Notes: generated from the letters alone by a model not told the origin. DNA of 64,000 nucleotides from Streptomyces coacervatus (GCF_029223485.1 NZ_JARHTP010000016.1:214725-278724); one strand, 5' to 3'; counted from the stretch's first letter, positions 1 through 9,399 are shown. Made by a program: numbers and translations.

Positions 1-2489
1 TGGCGTTCGTCGCGGGCAGTCTGATCTTCTCCGACACGGTCACCCGCACCTTCGACCGGCTGTTCGCCTCCACCTCCGCCGATGTGACGGTGGAGCCGAA
101 GCAGGACCTCAAGTCGCAGGTGCCGACGGGCGAGGCCGAGACCGTGCCGGCCTCGCTCGCGGGTCGGGTGGCGAAGGTCGACGGCGTCGCGCTGGCGCAC
201 GCCGACGTGAGCGTCCAGAACATCACGGTCGTCGACAGCAGGAACAAGTCGGTCGGGCCGACCACCGGCGCGCCCACCATCGCCTCCGACTGGTTTCTCA
301 CCCACCGCAGCCCGGTGAAGCTGACCTCCGGCCACGCCCCGCAGGGCGGCGGCCAGGCGCTGCTGGACGCGGACACCGCCGACAAGAAGCATGTGAAGAT
401 CGGGGACACCCTGACCGTGCTCGCCCAGCCGGGCACCTTCAAGGTCGAGATCGTCGGCATCGCCACCTTCACCACCACCAACCCGGGTGCGGCCCTGGTC
501 TTCCTCGACCCGAAGACCGCCGCGACCCAGCTGCTCGGCTCGGCGGACAAGGCGACGAGCATCTCGGTGGACGCGGCGAAGGGCGTGAGCGACGCCGTGC
601 TCAAGCAGCGCGTCTCCGCCGCGGTCGGCACCGGTACCTACGACATCAAGACCGCCGACGAACAGGCCAAGTCGGCCGCGCAGGACCTCGGCGGATTCCT
701 CGACGTCATCAAGTACGTGATGCTCGGCTTCGCCGGAATCGCCGTCCTGGTCGGTGTCTTCCTGATCGTCAACACGTTCTCCATGCTGATCGCCCAGCGC
801 ACCCGGGAGCTGGGCCTGCTGAGGGCCCTCGGCGCCGACCGGCGCCAGGTGCGGCGGTCCGTGCTCACCGAGGCGGTCCTGCTCGGCCTGGTCGGCTCGA
901 CGCTGGGCCTGGCGGCGGGCATCGGGCTCGCGGTGGGGCTGATCAAACTCATGAGCGTGTTCGGGATGAACCTCAAGACGACGGAGATGGTCGTCGGCTG
1001 GGGAACTCCGGTGGCGGCATACGTCGTCGGGATCGGTGTCACCTTCGTCGCGGCGTATCTCCCGGCGCGGCGCGCGGCGGGCGTCTCGCCGATGGCGGCG
1101 CTCGCGGACGCCGAGATCGCCGGTGTGGGACGGCCGCTCAGGATGCGGGCGATGGTGGGCTCGGTGGTCGGAGTGCTCGGCGCGGCCGCGCTGGTGGGCT
1201 GTGCCACGGCGACGAGGACGGCCTCGTCGGCCTCCCTGCTGGGGCTGGGCGTCGTCCTGACCCTGATCGCAACGGTGATCGCGGGCCCGCTTCTGGTCCG
1301 CCCCGTCATCCGGGTCCTCGGTGGGGCCTTCCCCGCCCTCTTCGGCTCGATCGGCCGCATGAGCCAGCGCAACGCCCTGCGCAACCCGCGCCGTACGGGC
1401 GCCACCGCGGCCGCCCTCATGGTGGGGCTCGCCCTGGTCGGCGGCATGTCCGTGGCCAGCGCCTCCATGTCGAAGTCCTTCGACCAGCAGATCGACAAGA
1501 CGCTGGGCGCCGACTTCATCGTCCAGAACACCAACTTCGTGCCCTTCAACCAGCAGGTCACCGACACGGTGCGCGGCACGCAGGGCGTCAGCGTCGTCGT
1601 ACGACAGCGGTTCGCACCGGTGGCCGTACACCTCCCGGACGGCAAGCGCATCGAGACGACCGCCGCGGGCTACGACAGGGGGGTCGACGACGTCGCACAC
1701 GTGACGTACGCGGCCGGGGACACGGCGAAGGCGCTGGCGGGCGGCAGCATCGCCATGGACGTCAAGTTCGCGAAGAAGCACGACGTCAGGATCGGCAGCA
1801 CCATCCCCGTCGAGTTCCCGGCCGGCCGGAAGACCGAGCTCAAGGTCGGCGCCCTCACCGACCAGGACCAGGCCGAGGGCTTCGGCATGCAGGGCGGGCT
1901 GTTCTTCGGGATCGCGACGGTCGAGAAGTACGTGCCCGGCGGGCAGGACTCCGCGCTGTACGTCAACAAGGCCTCCGGCACGAGCGCCGACCAGCTGCGC
2001 AAGAACCTGGAGCAGTCGCTCAAGCCGTACCCGCAGGTCCAGGCCCGCGACCAGGCCGACTACAAGAAACTGGTGCACGACCAGATCGCCGTACTGCTCT
2101 ACCTCGTGTACGCACTGCTGGGGCTGGCGATCATCATCGCGGTGCTCGGCGTCGTCAACACCCTCGCCCTGTCGGTGGTGGAGCGGACCCGGGAGATCGG
2201 GCTGCTGCGGGCCATCGGACTCGCCCGGCGGCAGCTGCGCCGGATGATCCGGCTGGAGTCGGTGGTGATCGCGGTGTTCGGCGCGGTGCTGGGGCTCGCG
2301 CTCGGTCTGGTGTGGGGTGTGTGCACCCAGCAGGTGCTGGCCCTGCAGGGCATGAAGGCGCTCGCGATCCCGTGGACCACGATCGTCGCGGTGGTGATCG
2401 GCTCCGCGGTGGTGGGCATCGTGGCGGCGCTGCTGCCCGCGTTGCGTGCATCCCGCATGAATGTGCTGGCGGCCATCGCGCACGAGTGA
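1..2489 (+). CDS. ABC transporter permease, FtsX/MacB type (5' end outside window)
   Basis: Integral membrane permease of an ABC transporter of the MacB/LolC class, which drives mechanotransmission rather than simple import. The frame is open from base 3, and the first visible residues (AFVAGSLIFSDTVTRTFDRL) are the usual family sequence just after TM1, so the GTG at 84 is internal and the true start lies upstream. Two FtsX domains are visible: a large extracytoplasmic region, then a TM bundle at about 690-1120 with the cytoplasmic motif RTRELGLLRALGA; a second extracytoplasmic region, then a TM bundle ending at 2480 with RTREIGLLRAIGL. The ATPase partner is expected just upstream. The ends RMNVLAAIAHE are typical. 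Confidence 0.93.
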   Translation, partial: AFVAGSLIFSDTVTRTFDRLFASTSADVTVEPKQDLKSQVPTGEAETVPASLAGRVAKVDGVALAHADVSVQNITVVDSRNKSVGPTTGAPTIASDWFLTHRSPVKLTSGHAPQGGGQALLDADTADKKHVKIGDTLTVLAQPGTFKVEIVGIATFTTTNPGAALVFLDPKTAATQLLGSADKATSISVDAAKGVSDAVLKQRVSAAVGTGTYDIKTADEQAKSAAQDLGGFLDVIKYVMLGFAGIAVLVGVFLIVNTFSMLIAQRTRELGLLRALGADRRQVRRSVLTEAVLLGLVGSTLGLAAGIGLAVGLIKLMSVFGMNLKTTEMVVGWGTPVAAYVVGIGVTFVAAYLPARRAAGVSPMAALADAEIAGVGRPLRMRAMVGSVVGVLGAAALVGCATATRTASSASLLGLGVVLTLIATVIAGPLLVRPVIRVLGGAFPALFGSIGRMSQRNALRNPRRTGATAAALMVGLALVGGMSVASASMSKSFDQQIDKTLGADFIVQNTNFVPFNQQVTDTVRGTQGVSVVVRQRFAPVAVHLPDGKRIETTAAGYDRGVDDVAHVTYAAGDTAKALAGGSIAMDVKFAKKHDVRIGSTIPVEFPAGRKTELKVGALTDQDQAEGFGMQGGLFFGIATVEKYVPGGQDSALYVNKASGTSADQLRKNLEQSLKPYPQVQARDQADYKKLVHDQIAVLLYLVYALLGLAIIIAVLGVVNTLALSVVERTREIGLLRAIGLARRQLRRMIRLESVVIAVFGAVLGLALGLVWGVCTQQVLALQGMKALAIPWTTIVAVVIGSAVVGIVAALLPALRASRMNVLAAIAHE

Positions 2490-2535
2490 TGGAATCGCGG
2501 CTGAGACTCAAGTCGCTTACGGCTGAGGAGAGTTC

Positions 2536-3387
2536 ATGCCGCATCCGTTCCGTTTCGGCGTCAACCTGATGACTCCCGCGCCCGCCGAGGAGTGGCACGC
2601 CAAGTGCCGCCGGGCCGAGGAGCTCGGCTACGACGTGATCCAAGTCCCCGACCACCTCGGCATGGTCGCACCGTTCCCGGCACTGGTCGCCGCGGCCGCG
2701 GTCACCGAACGGCCCCGGCTGGGCACGTTCGTGCTCAACGCGGGCTTCTGGAACCCCACGCTGCTCGCCCGCGAGGTGGCCACGACGGACGCCCTGACCG
2801 GCGGCCGCCTCGAACTCGGGCTGGGCACCGGCTACGTGGGGGCGGAGCACGAGACGGCCGGACTGCCGTTCGGCTCTCCACGGGAGCGCGTGGACCATCT
2901 GCGGCGCACGGTCGAGGAGTTGGCCCACACATCACAAGTGCCGCTGCTGATCGGAGGCAACGGCGACCGCGTACTGCGCCTGACCGCCGAGCACGCCGAC
3001 ATCGCGGCGTTCGGAGGCGCCTACGCCGACCCGCAGAGCACAACGGGCCGGCTCATCCCGGTCACCGCGGAACAGCTCGACGAACGGGTCGCCCGGTACC
3101 GGAAGTTCGCCACGAACCGCGAGGAACCCGCGGAGCTGAACCTGCTCCTGCAGATGGTCGTCGTCACCGAGGACCGCGCAGGCGTCGTCCAGCCCCTCCT
3201 CGACAGAGTGCCGGAAGTGACCCTGGAACAGGCCCTGGCACTGCCCGTCCTCCTGATCGGAACACTCGACCGGATCGTCGCCCAGGTGCTGGCCCAGCGC
3301 GAGCGGTACGGCTTCTCGTACGTGACGGTCCTGGAGCCCTACATGGAGGCGTTCGCGCCGGTCGTCGCGGAGCTGGGCGGCCACTGA
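2536..3387 (+). CDS. LLM-class oxidoreductase, probably F420-dependent (TIGR03621-like)
   Basis: Luciferase-like TIM-barrel protein of 283 residues. The N-terminus FRFGVNLMTPAPAEEWHAKC, the VPDHLG segment, and the ELGLGTGYVGAEHETAGL segment are the hallmarks of actinobacterial TIGR03621 members, which use reduced F420 (known for the family, not provable here). ATG at 2536 is preceded by a GAGGAGAG ribosome-binding site at 2525-2532. It follows the permease gene by 46 bp, and may be cotranscribed with it. The substrate is unknown. Confidence 0.88.
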   Translation: MPHPFRFGVNLMTPAPAEEWHAKCRRAEELGYDVIQVPDHLGMVAPFPALVAAAAVTERPRLGTFVLNAGFWNPTLLAREVATTDALTGGRLELGLGTGYVGAEHETAGLPFGSPRERVDHLRRTVEELAHTSQVPLLIGGNGDRVLRLTAEHADIAAFGGAYADPQSTTGRLIPVTAEQLDERVARYRKFATNREEPAELNLLLQMVVVTEDRAGVVQPLLDRVPEVTLEQALALPVLLIGTLDRIVAQVLAQRERYGFSYVTVLEPYMEAFAPVVAELGGH

Positions 3388-3433
3388 CCGTCCCTGCGAC
3401 CATCCATCCGGATGCTGGAATTCGGCCTTCGGG

Positions 3434-3535
3434 ACCGAGCGCCTGGTCCTCCGCGACCCCGAGGCACTGATCCTGGCCGAGCAGGGCGGTGAACTCGCCG
3501 GCACGGTGATCGCGGGCTTCGACGGCCGGCGCAGT
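3434..3535 (+). pseudogene. Remnant of a GNAT acetyltransferase
   Basis: Reading 3437 onward gives TERLVLRDPEALILAEQGG and then ELAGTVIAGFDGRR, which aligns with RDPDALLLAERDG and ILTGTVIAGFDGWR of the intact GNAT gene at 7459-7884. After 3535 the similarity stops and the frame runs into unrelated hydrophobic sequence. The leading TERLVLR resembles the start of RimJ/RimL-type GNATs. There is no intact acetyl-CoA binding motif. It is therefore a decayed fragment about 35 codons long, lying between the LLM gene and the end of the PucR-type gene. Confidence 0.6.
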
Positions 3536-3598
3536 GGGAACCCGGTAACGGCCGCGTGGGCGCTCGTCGTGATCGTCGTCGTACTGTACGCCGTACGT

Positions 3599-4768
3599 CT
3601 ACTCAACAGGATCGCCCAAGATCCGGGACGCGTTGCCCCGAAGACCGACCGCCAGCGTCAGTTCAAGGACCCGGTGTGGCGATGCGAGATCCGGAAACAG
3701 CTCCCGCAGCTGCGACATCCGGTACCGGACCGTCTGGGGATGGACGAACAACGCCGCCGCCACCTCGTCCCGCCTGCCCTGGTGCAGCAGCCACGCCCGC
3801 AACGTCTCCTCCAGCCGCCGTGCGGTCGCGACAGGCAAGGTCCGCAACGGTGCGAGGGCTCGGGCACGCAGGTCTGCGAACGCATCCACGTCGGCGCTCA
3901 GCACCAGCTCGGGCAGGTGGTCCTCGGTGTCGCGGATATCAGAGGACAGGGAGCGCGCGCGTACAGCTCGTGCGTACGAGGCGGACGCACGAGCCCATGG
4001 CCGGGCCGGGCCGACCACGGCGGTGCGGTCGGTCAGCTGCCGCAGGAGATGTGATCGGTCGGCATCGGGGACGAGCAGCACACCGGTGGCGTCCGGCAGA
4101 TCGTCGAGGACGAGGGTGCTCGCATCGAGCGCGCGGTAGGCAGGCCGGGCCTGGGCGGCGGGCAGCAGGACCGCGGTCAGCGAAACCGGAGGCTGCCACC
4201 CGGCCCGTTGAGCAGAGGCCAGCAGCACGTCCGGGCTCGCGCCGGCGAGAAGGTCGCGGGCCAGGTGTTCCAGGTGGCGCTCGTGGTCCCTGCCCCGGGC
4301 GGCCAGTTCGTCGGCGTGGCCCGCGGCACTCGCGGCGGAGAGCTCGTCGATGTAGGCGAAGGTCAGCTCGGCGAACTTGGCGACCTCGGCGGCCGGCAGA
4401 CCTGCGGGTACGGCACCCGCCGCCAGGCATCGCCAGGCCACGCGGGCGCCGACGCGGTAGGCGCTGAGCAGGGCGTCCATCGAGCGGCCGTCGCGCACCT
4501 CGCCACGCCCCAGCTCATACGCTGCGTCACCGGCGTCGCCGCCTGTGGCGTTCCCGCTCGCGAGGTCCAGGTAGTGGCCCAGGGCGGTGCGGACGGCCCG
4601 GCGGATGGTGGCGCCCATGTGGCCCGACAGGGCATTGGCGTAGGAAGGGACCTCGTCGATGATCGCCTGGACGACCTCGTCGGCGGTGGTCTTCAGCGCG
4701 GCCCGAAGTGCGATGACCGTCGTCTCATCCAGGGCCAGTTCGCTGACCCTCCGCATTGCATGGCTCAC
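3599..4768 (-). CDS. PucR/CdaR-family transcriptional regulator
   Basis: Protein of 389 residues. Its C-terminal region ending near residue 380 is the PucR-type helix-turn-helix (LRAWLLHQGRRDEVAAALF followed by VHPQTVRYRMSQL), which defines the family. The N-terminal part is an all-helical RsbRD-like domain and the middle is GGDEF-like. I chose GTG at 4768 because GCAGGGAAC lies just upstream; a TTG at 4789 would start inside that site. It diverges from the ferredoxin reductase-desaturase pair, so it most likely regulates those genes in response to a lipid or redox cue (inference). Confidence 0.88.
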   Translation of the reverse strand: MSHAMRRVSELALDETTVIALRAALKTTADEVVQAIIDEVPSYANALSGHMGATIRRAVRTALGHYLDLASGNATGGDAGDAAYELGRGEVRDGRSMDALLSAYRVGARVAWRCLAAGAVPAGLPAAEVAKFAELTFAYIDELSAASAAGHADELAARGRDHERHLEHLARDLLAGASPDVLLASAQRAGWQPPVSLTAVLLPAAQARPAYRALDASTLVLDDLPDATGVLLVPDADRSHLLRQLTDRTAVVGPARPWARASASYARAVRARSLSSDIRDTEDHLPELVLSADVDAFADLRARALAPLRTLPVATARRLEETLRAWLLHQGRRDEVAAALFVHPQTVRYRMSQLRELFPDLASPHRVLELTLAVGLRGNASRILGDPVE

Positions 4769-4774
4769 GTTTTT

Positions 4775-4787
4775 GTTCCCTGCGAAC
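4775..4787. promoter_or_regulatory. Candidate operator, imperfect dyad in the PucR/desaturase intergenic region
   Basis: The sequence GTTCCCTGCGAAC is a 13-bp dyad (arms GTTC/GAAC, plus a matching C/G inside each arm). It lies immediately upstream of the regulator start and overlaps its ribosome-binding site, a good position for autoregulation. No footprint is known to me. Confidence 0.35.
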
Positions 4788-4855
4788 AATTCAGCCGACC
4801 AGATTTACGTCCCACGGTCAGGACTTTACGCCCTGAGGCGCAGCAAGCTGAAGTC

Positions 4856-5911
4856 ATGACGAGTACAGCCCTCCGCAGCAGGGCGTGGAAACTGCTGGAG
4901 ATGGTCACGACGCCGCTGCTGCCGTCGGACTACCTCGACCTGGTCAGCCCGCTGCGTGCGGGCGCCGACCTGCGCGGGCGCATCGAGGCCGTGCACCCCG
5001 AGACGGGTGACGCCGCGACCATCGTGATCAGGCCGGGACGGGGCTGGCGCGGCCACACGGCCGGTCAGTACGTGCGGATCGGGGTCGACGTCGACGGGGT
5101 GCGCCTGTGGCGTGCCTACTCCCTCACCTCGCCGACAGACCGCCAGGACGGCCGGGTCACGATCACCGTGAAGGCGATCCCGGACGGCAAGGTCAGCAAC
5201 CACCTGGTCCGCAGGGCGAAACCGGGCACGCTGATCCAGCTCGACCAGCCGACCGGTGACTTCGTGCTGCCGCGGGCCAGGCCCGCCAAGGTGCTCTACC
5301 TGACGGCCGGCAGCGGCATCACGCCCGTGATGGGCATGCTGCGCGACACCGAGTTCGACGACGTCGTCATGGTCCACAGCGCGCCACAGCCGCAAGACGT
5401 GATCTTCCGCAACGAACTGCACGACCTGGTCGCGGACAAGAAGCTGCGGCTGACCGAGGTGCACACCGACGCAGACGGCATGCTCGACATCGCCCGTCTC
5501 GACGAACTCGTGCCCGACTGGGCCGAGCGCGAGACCTGGGCCTGCGGGCCAGCGGGCCTGCTCGACGCCGCCGAAGAGCACTGGAGAGAGCACGGCGTAC
5601 AGGAGCGCCTGCACACCGAACGCTTCCGCCCCAGCGTCGTCGTCACCGGCGACGGCGGCGAGGTCACGTTCAGCGCCACCGGCAAGACCGTCGACGCGGA
5701 CGGCGCCACGCCGTTGCTGGACATCGGCGAGGAGGCCGGCGTGCTCATGCCTTCCGGGTGCCGCATGGGCATCTGCTTCGGTTGCATCACGCCGCTCAAG
5801 GCGGGCGCCGTCCGCGACCTGCGCACCGGCGAGATCACCGAGGCCGAGCCGGGCGTCCTCATCCAGACCTGCGTGTCCGCCGCGGCGGGCCCCTGCGACA
5901 TCGAACGGTAG
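4856..5911 (+). CDS. Ferredoxin reductase (FNR-type, C-terminal 2Fe-2S) partner of the desaturase
   Basis: Electron-transfer protein of 351 residues passing electrons from NAD(P)H through FAD and a 2Fe-2S centre to the desaturase. Order: short N-terminal extension, FAD-binding barrel at about 40-135 with WRAYSLTSP, nucleotide-binding domain with YLTAGSGITPVMGML, WACGPAGL, and a plant-type ferredoxin domain with cysteines at 302, 307, 310 and 339. The layout matches Rv3230c, the reductase that serves the mycobacterial stearoyl-CoA desaturase DesA3. ATG at 4856 begins after the divergent promoter region; the next gene starts 7 bp downstream of its stop. Confidence 0.92.
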   Translation: MTSTALRSRAWKLLEMVTTPLLPSDYLDLVSPLRAGADLRGRIEAVHPETGDAATIVIRPGRGWRGHTAGQYVRIGVDVDGVRLWRAYSLTSPTDRQDGRVTITVKAIPDGKVSNHLVRRAKPGTLIQLDQPTGDFVLPRARPAKVLYLTAGSGITPVMGMLRDTEFDDVVMVHSAPQPQDVIFRNELHDLVADKKLRLTEVHTDADGMLDIARLDELVPDWAERETWACGPAGLLDAAEEHWREHGVQERLHTERFRPSVVVTGDGGEVTFSATGKTVDADGATPLLDIGEEAGVLMPSGCRMGICFGCITPLKAGAVRDLRTGEITEAEPGVLIQTCVSAAAGPCDIER

Positions 5912-5918
5912 GAGCACC

Positions 5919-7037
5919 TTGACCGCCATCGACCCCACCGCCCACCTGACCGCGGAGCAGATCGAGGAGCTCGGCCGCGAGCTGGACGCGATCCGCGACG
6001 AGGTGATCGCCGGCCGCGGCGAGAAAGACGCCGCCTACATCCGTAAGGTCATCTCGGCGCAGCGCAAGCTCGAGCTGGTCAGCAGGGGCGTGCTGCTGTT
6101 CTCGATCTTCCCGCCCGCGTGGCTGCTCGGCACCGCCGGTCTGTCCGTGGCGAAGATCATGGACAACATGGAGATCGGCCACAACGTCCTGCACGGCCAG
6201 TGGGACTGGATGCGGGACCCGAAGATCCACTCCACCACCTGGGAGTGGGATCACGTCTCGCCGTCCGACCAGTGGAAGCACTCGCACAACGAGCTGCACC
6301 ACACCTACACCAACGTGATCGGCAAGGACAACGACCTCGGCTACGGCATCATGCGCGTCGACGAGGACCAGAAGTGGTACCCGTTCCACCTCGGCCAGCC
6401 GCTGTGGAACTTCATCAACGCCTGCTTCTTCGAGTACGGCATCGCAGCGTACGACCTGGAGCTCGGCAAGAACCTGCACAAGCGCCGCCGCAACAACCCG
6501 GAGTTCCGCGCGCGGGCCAAGGCCGTGGGCCGCAAGATCCGCAAGCAGGTACTCAAGGACTACGTGATCCACCCGCTCCTGTCGGGCCCGTCGTTCCTGC
6601 CCACGCTCGCCGCCACGTTCACCGCGAACCTGGTCCGCAACATCTGGTCCCACTCGGTGATCATGTGCGGGCACTTCCCCGAGGGCGTGCAGGTCTTCGA
6701 GCGCCGGTCGATCAAGGGCGAGACGCGCGGCCAGTGGTACCTGCGCCAGATGATGGGCTCGGCGAACATCAGCGGCAGCAAGGCCATGCACTTCATGACC
6801 GGCAACCTCTCCCACCAGATCGAGCACCACCTCTTCCCCGACCTGCCGAGCAACCGGTACGCCGAGGTCGCGGTGAAGGTACGCGCGCTGTTCGAAAAGT
6901 ACGAGCTGGAGTACGTCACCGGACCGCTGCCCAAGCAGGTGTTCTCCGCGTGGCACAAGGTCGTCCGGCTCTCGCTGCCGAACAAGAAGCCCGAGGTCAA
7001 CACGCCGGACCGCGAGCAGGAGCTCGTCGCGGCCTGA
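5919..7037 (+). CDS. Membrane acyl-CoA desaturase (DesA3-like)
   Basis: Di-iron membrane fatty acid desaturase of 372 residues that introduces a cis double bond into an acyl chain. All three histidine boxes are present: HNVLH at 88-92, HSHNELHH at 121-128 and HQIEHH at 299-304. TM segments precede the first box and follow residue 210. TTG at 5919 is the start, with GGAG at 5911-5914 overlapping the reductase stop. Its close spacing to the reductase gene implies one mRNA and a two-protein desaturase system. Family and pairing are well established; acyl substrate is not visible. Confidence 0.93.
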   Translation: MTAIDPTAHLTAEQIEELGRELDAIRDEVIAGRGEKDAAYIRKVISAQRKLELVSRGVLLFSIFPPAWLLGTAGLSVAKIMDNMEIGHNVLHGQWDWMRDPKIHSTTWEWDHVSPSDQWKHSHNELHHTYTNVIGKDNDLGYGIMRVDEDQKWYPFHLGQPLWNFINACFFEYGIAAYDLELGKNLHKRRRNNPEFRARAKAVGRKIRKQVLKDYVIHPLLSGPSFLPTLAATFTANLVRNIWSHSVIMCGHFPEGVQVFERRSIKGETRGQWYLRQMMGSANISGSKAMHFMTGNLSHQIEHHLFPDLPSNRYAEVAVKVRALFEKYELEYVTGPLPKQVFSAWHKVVRLSLPNKKPEVNTPDREQELVAA

Positions 7038-7458
7038 TTCCCGGTATTGGTTCAGATCTTTCGGCCCTCGCCCGCGCCGCCGGGTTCGGTCAGATCCGTC
7101 GCGGACGGTGGGCGGCCGCGACATCAGACCGTACGACACGGGATTCGGGCAGCCCGGTGTCCGGCTGGGCTGCCTGGACGTGCGCCAGGAGCTCAGCACA
7201 CAGCCCCCGGCGAGGTGTTGTTCCGGAGCAGTGGAGAAGGACGCGCGGGGAGGGATGTCGGCCCAGGTGCGGTAGAGAGGCTCTCGCCGGGCTGCCGGGG
7301 GCGTCGGGCCGTGCGGCGGCTGCGGCTTGGCACCGACGTCCTGGAACGGGCAATGCGTCCGGCTACGGCGGCAGACCGAGCAAGCTTGTCCCCCGCTCGG
7401 TTCCGGGGCAGGGAAAACGCGTTCGCCAGACCGGCGAGCGCTCTGCTTGGCTCGCCCC
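7038..7458. other. Intergenic stretch without a recognisable gene
   Basis: These 421 bp after the desaturase gene contain open frames in several phases, but none has a recognisable product or a convincing ribosome-binding site. I see no clear terminator. It may hold the promoter of the GNAT gene that follows. Confidence 0.5.
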
Positions 7459-7884
7459 ATGAGTGATCTCCACATCCGCTGCGCCAGCCACTCGGACGTC
7501 GATACCGTGTTGCAGTTCTGGCGCGACGCCGCAGAAGGCACGAGCATCAGCGACGACCACGACGGAGTGACCCGACTCATCACAAGAGACCCCGACGCCC
7601 TGCTCCTCGCCGAGCGCGACGGCATCCTCACCGGAACCGTCATAGCCGGCTTCGACGGATGGCGATGCTCCGCCTACCGGCTCGCCGTACACCCCGACCA
7701 CCGTCGACAAGGCATCGCCACCGCCCTGCTGGAAGCCGCAGAACAACGATTCACCGCCCTCGGCGGGCGACGCGTCGACGCCATGGTCCTGGAAGCCAAC
7801 GAACAGGCCCACCACACGTGGGCCGCCAGTGGCTACCATCGCGAAGACCACTGGCGACGCTGGGTGAAGCACCTCACACACTGA
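7459..7884 (+). CDS. GNAT-family N-acetyltransferase
   Basis: Small acetyltransferase of 141 residues that transfers acetyl from acetyl-CoA to an unknown amine. The core acetyl-CoA loop RLAVHPDHRRQGIATALL is at about 74-91 with the expected R/QxxGxG/A pattern, followed by ALGGRRVDAMVLEANEQA and a C-terminal aromatic segment. The start at 7459 is the only sensible ATG (MSDLHIRCASHSDV). It is monocistronic, ending 22 bp before a strong hairpin. It is homologous to the decayed fragment at 3434-3535. Confidence 0.88.
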   Translation: MSDLHIRCASHSDVDTVLQFWRDAAEGTSISDDHDGVTRLITRDPDALLLAERDGILTGTVIAGFDGWRCSAYRLAVHPDHRRQGIATALLEAAEQRFTALGGRRVDAMVLEANEQAHHTWAASGYHREDHWRRWVKHLTH

Positions 7885-7905
7885 CCATCTTTGCCGATCC
7901 TTTAC

Positions 7906-7946
7906 CATTGGAGGACCGCATCCGGATCCGATCCGGTCCTCCAATG
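7906..7946 (+). terminator. 13-bp perfect stem hairpin
   Basis: Left arm CATTGGAGGACCG (7906-7918) and right arm CGGTCCTCCAATG (7934-7946) are perfectly complementary with a 15-nt loop. It lies directly downstream of the GNAT gene. There is no T-run, as is usual for Streptomyces terminators. Confidence 0.75.
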
Positions 7947-8052
7947 AAAGGTGTGAGCGTCCGCCCATGGGCGAGCCTCCCAGTAGTACGCGCCGTACCC
8001 GACATCGCGCGTTCCTCCCGCCTCTGTCCGACGATGGGACGGAGGTGACCCG

Positions 8053-9399
8053 ATGACCGAAGTGCTCCTCCTGCTGGTGGCGATCCTGCTGTCGCTCGCC
8101 TGCGGCGCCTTCGTCGCGGCCGAGTTCTCGCTGACCACGGTCGACCGGGGCGAACTCGAGCGGGCCGTGGAGCGCGGCGAGCGGGGCGCGGCGGGCGCCC
8201 TCAAAGCCGTACGGAGCCTGACGTTCCAGCTCTCCGGCGCGCAGCTCGGCATCACCGTCACCAACCTGGTCGTCGGCATGCTCTCCGAGCCGTCGATCGC
8301 CAAGCTGATCGCGGGCCCCCTCGAAGCACTCGGCATCTCGTCCTCCGCGGCGAGCTCGCTCGCCCTGGTGCTCGGTACGGCCCTGTCGACCGTCTTCCTG
8401 ATGGTCGTCGGCGAGCTGGTCCCCAAGAACTGGGCGATCTCCTCGCCGCTGGCCGTGGCCAAGCGGGTGGGCAACGCGCAGCGCCTGTTCAGTGCGGCCT
8501 TCCGCCCGTTCATCAGCCACCTCAACAACACGGCGAACCGCATGGTGCGCCTCTTCGGCCTGGAGCCCACCGAGGAGCTGGCCTCGGCGCGCGGCCCCAA
8601 GGAGCTGGCGGCGCTGGCCCGGCACTCCGCCAAGGAGGGCGCCCTGGAGGCGGACACCGCGGAGCTGTTCGTACGCACCCTCAACCTCGCCGACCTGACC
8701 GCGGAGAACGTGATGACGCCCCGCGTCCAGGTCATCGCCCTGGAGGTCCAGGCGACCTGCGAGGACGTGGCGAACGCGACCCGGGCGACCGGACTGTCCC
8801 GGTTCCCGGTCTACCGCGGCAGCCTCGACTCGGTCGTGGGCACCGCGCACATCAAGGACGTCCTGGCGATACCTGCCGAGCGCCGCATCCACACCCGCGT
8901 CTGGGAACTGATGCGAGAACCGCTCCTCGTCCCGGAGACCCTCACCGTCGACCGGCTGCTCGACCGGCTGTCCGGCAAGCGCACCATGGCAGTGGTCATC
9001 GACGAGTACGGCGGCACCGCGGGCGTGGCCACGCTGGAGGACATCGTGGAAGAGGTCGTCGGCGAGGTGCGGGACGAGCACGACCCGCACGAGACGCCTG
9101 ACCTGGCCCCGGCGGGCAGCGACGACCAGGGCCGCGCACTGTACTCGGCCGACGGCTCGGCGCGTGTGGACCAGCTTGCACGCGTCGGACTCAGGGCACC
9201 CGAGGGCCCGTACGAGACGCTGGCCGGCCTCGTCGCGTCGGAGCTGGGCCGCATCCCGGCCGTGGGCGACTGTGTCGAGGTCGCCGGATGGCGGCTCGAC
9301 GTGGTGGACGCCTCGGGCCGCAGGGCCGCACGCGTGCTGATGCACGCGCCTTTCGAGGACGAGGCGGACGACACGACGGACATGGAGGGCACCAAGTGA
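8053..9399 (+). CDS. CNNM/DUF21 membrane protein with CBS pair and CorC_HlyC domain
   Basis: Protein of 448 residues of the hemolysin-III-unrelated HlyC/CorC family, implicated in Mg2+/Co2+ efflux. Order: DUF21 transmembrane domain to about residue 195 (FVAAEFSLTTVDRGELE; ELVPKNWAI), CBS pair at about 215-335 (MTPRVQVIALE, FPVYRGSLDSVVGTAHIKD, VVIDEYGGTAGVATLEDI), and C-terminal CorC_HlyC domain to about 440. GGAGG at 8040-8044 supports ATG at 8053. Its stop overlaps the start of the paralogue downstream, so the two are translationally coupled. Confidence 0.92.
   Translation: MTEVLLLLVAILLSLACGAFVAAEFSLTTVDRGELERAVERGERGAAGALKAVRSLTFQLSGAQLGITVTNLVVGMLSEPSIAKLIAGPLEALGISSSAASSLALVLGTALSTVFLMVVGELVPKNWAISSPLAVAKRVGNAQRLFSAAFRPFISHLNNTANRMVRLFGLEPTEELASARGPKELAALARHSAKEGALEADTAELFVRTLNLADLTAENVMTPRVQVIALEVQATCEDVANATRATGLSRFPVYRGSLDSVVGTAHIKDVLAIPAERRIHTRVWELMREPLLVPETLTVDRLLDRLSGKRTMAVVIDEYGGTAGVATLEDIVEEVVGEVRDEHDPHETPDLAPAGSDDQGRALYSADGSARVDQLARVGLRAPEGPYETLAGLVASELGRIPAVGDCVEVAGWRLDVVDASGRRAARVLMHAPFEDEADDTTDMEGTK

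Noticed and set aside
7962..7973. CGCCCATGGGCG palindrome before the first CNNM gene
   Set aside because: 12-bp GC-rich palindromes arise often at this base composition; no regulator nearby.
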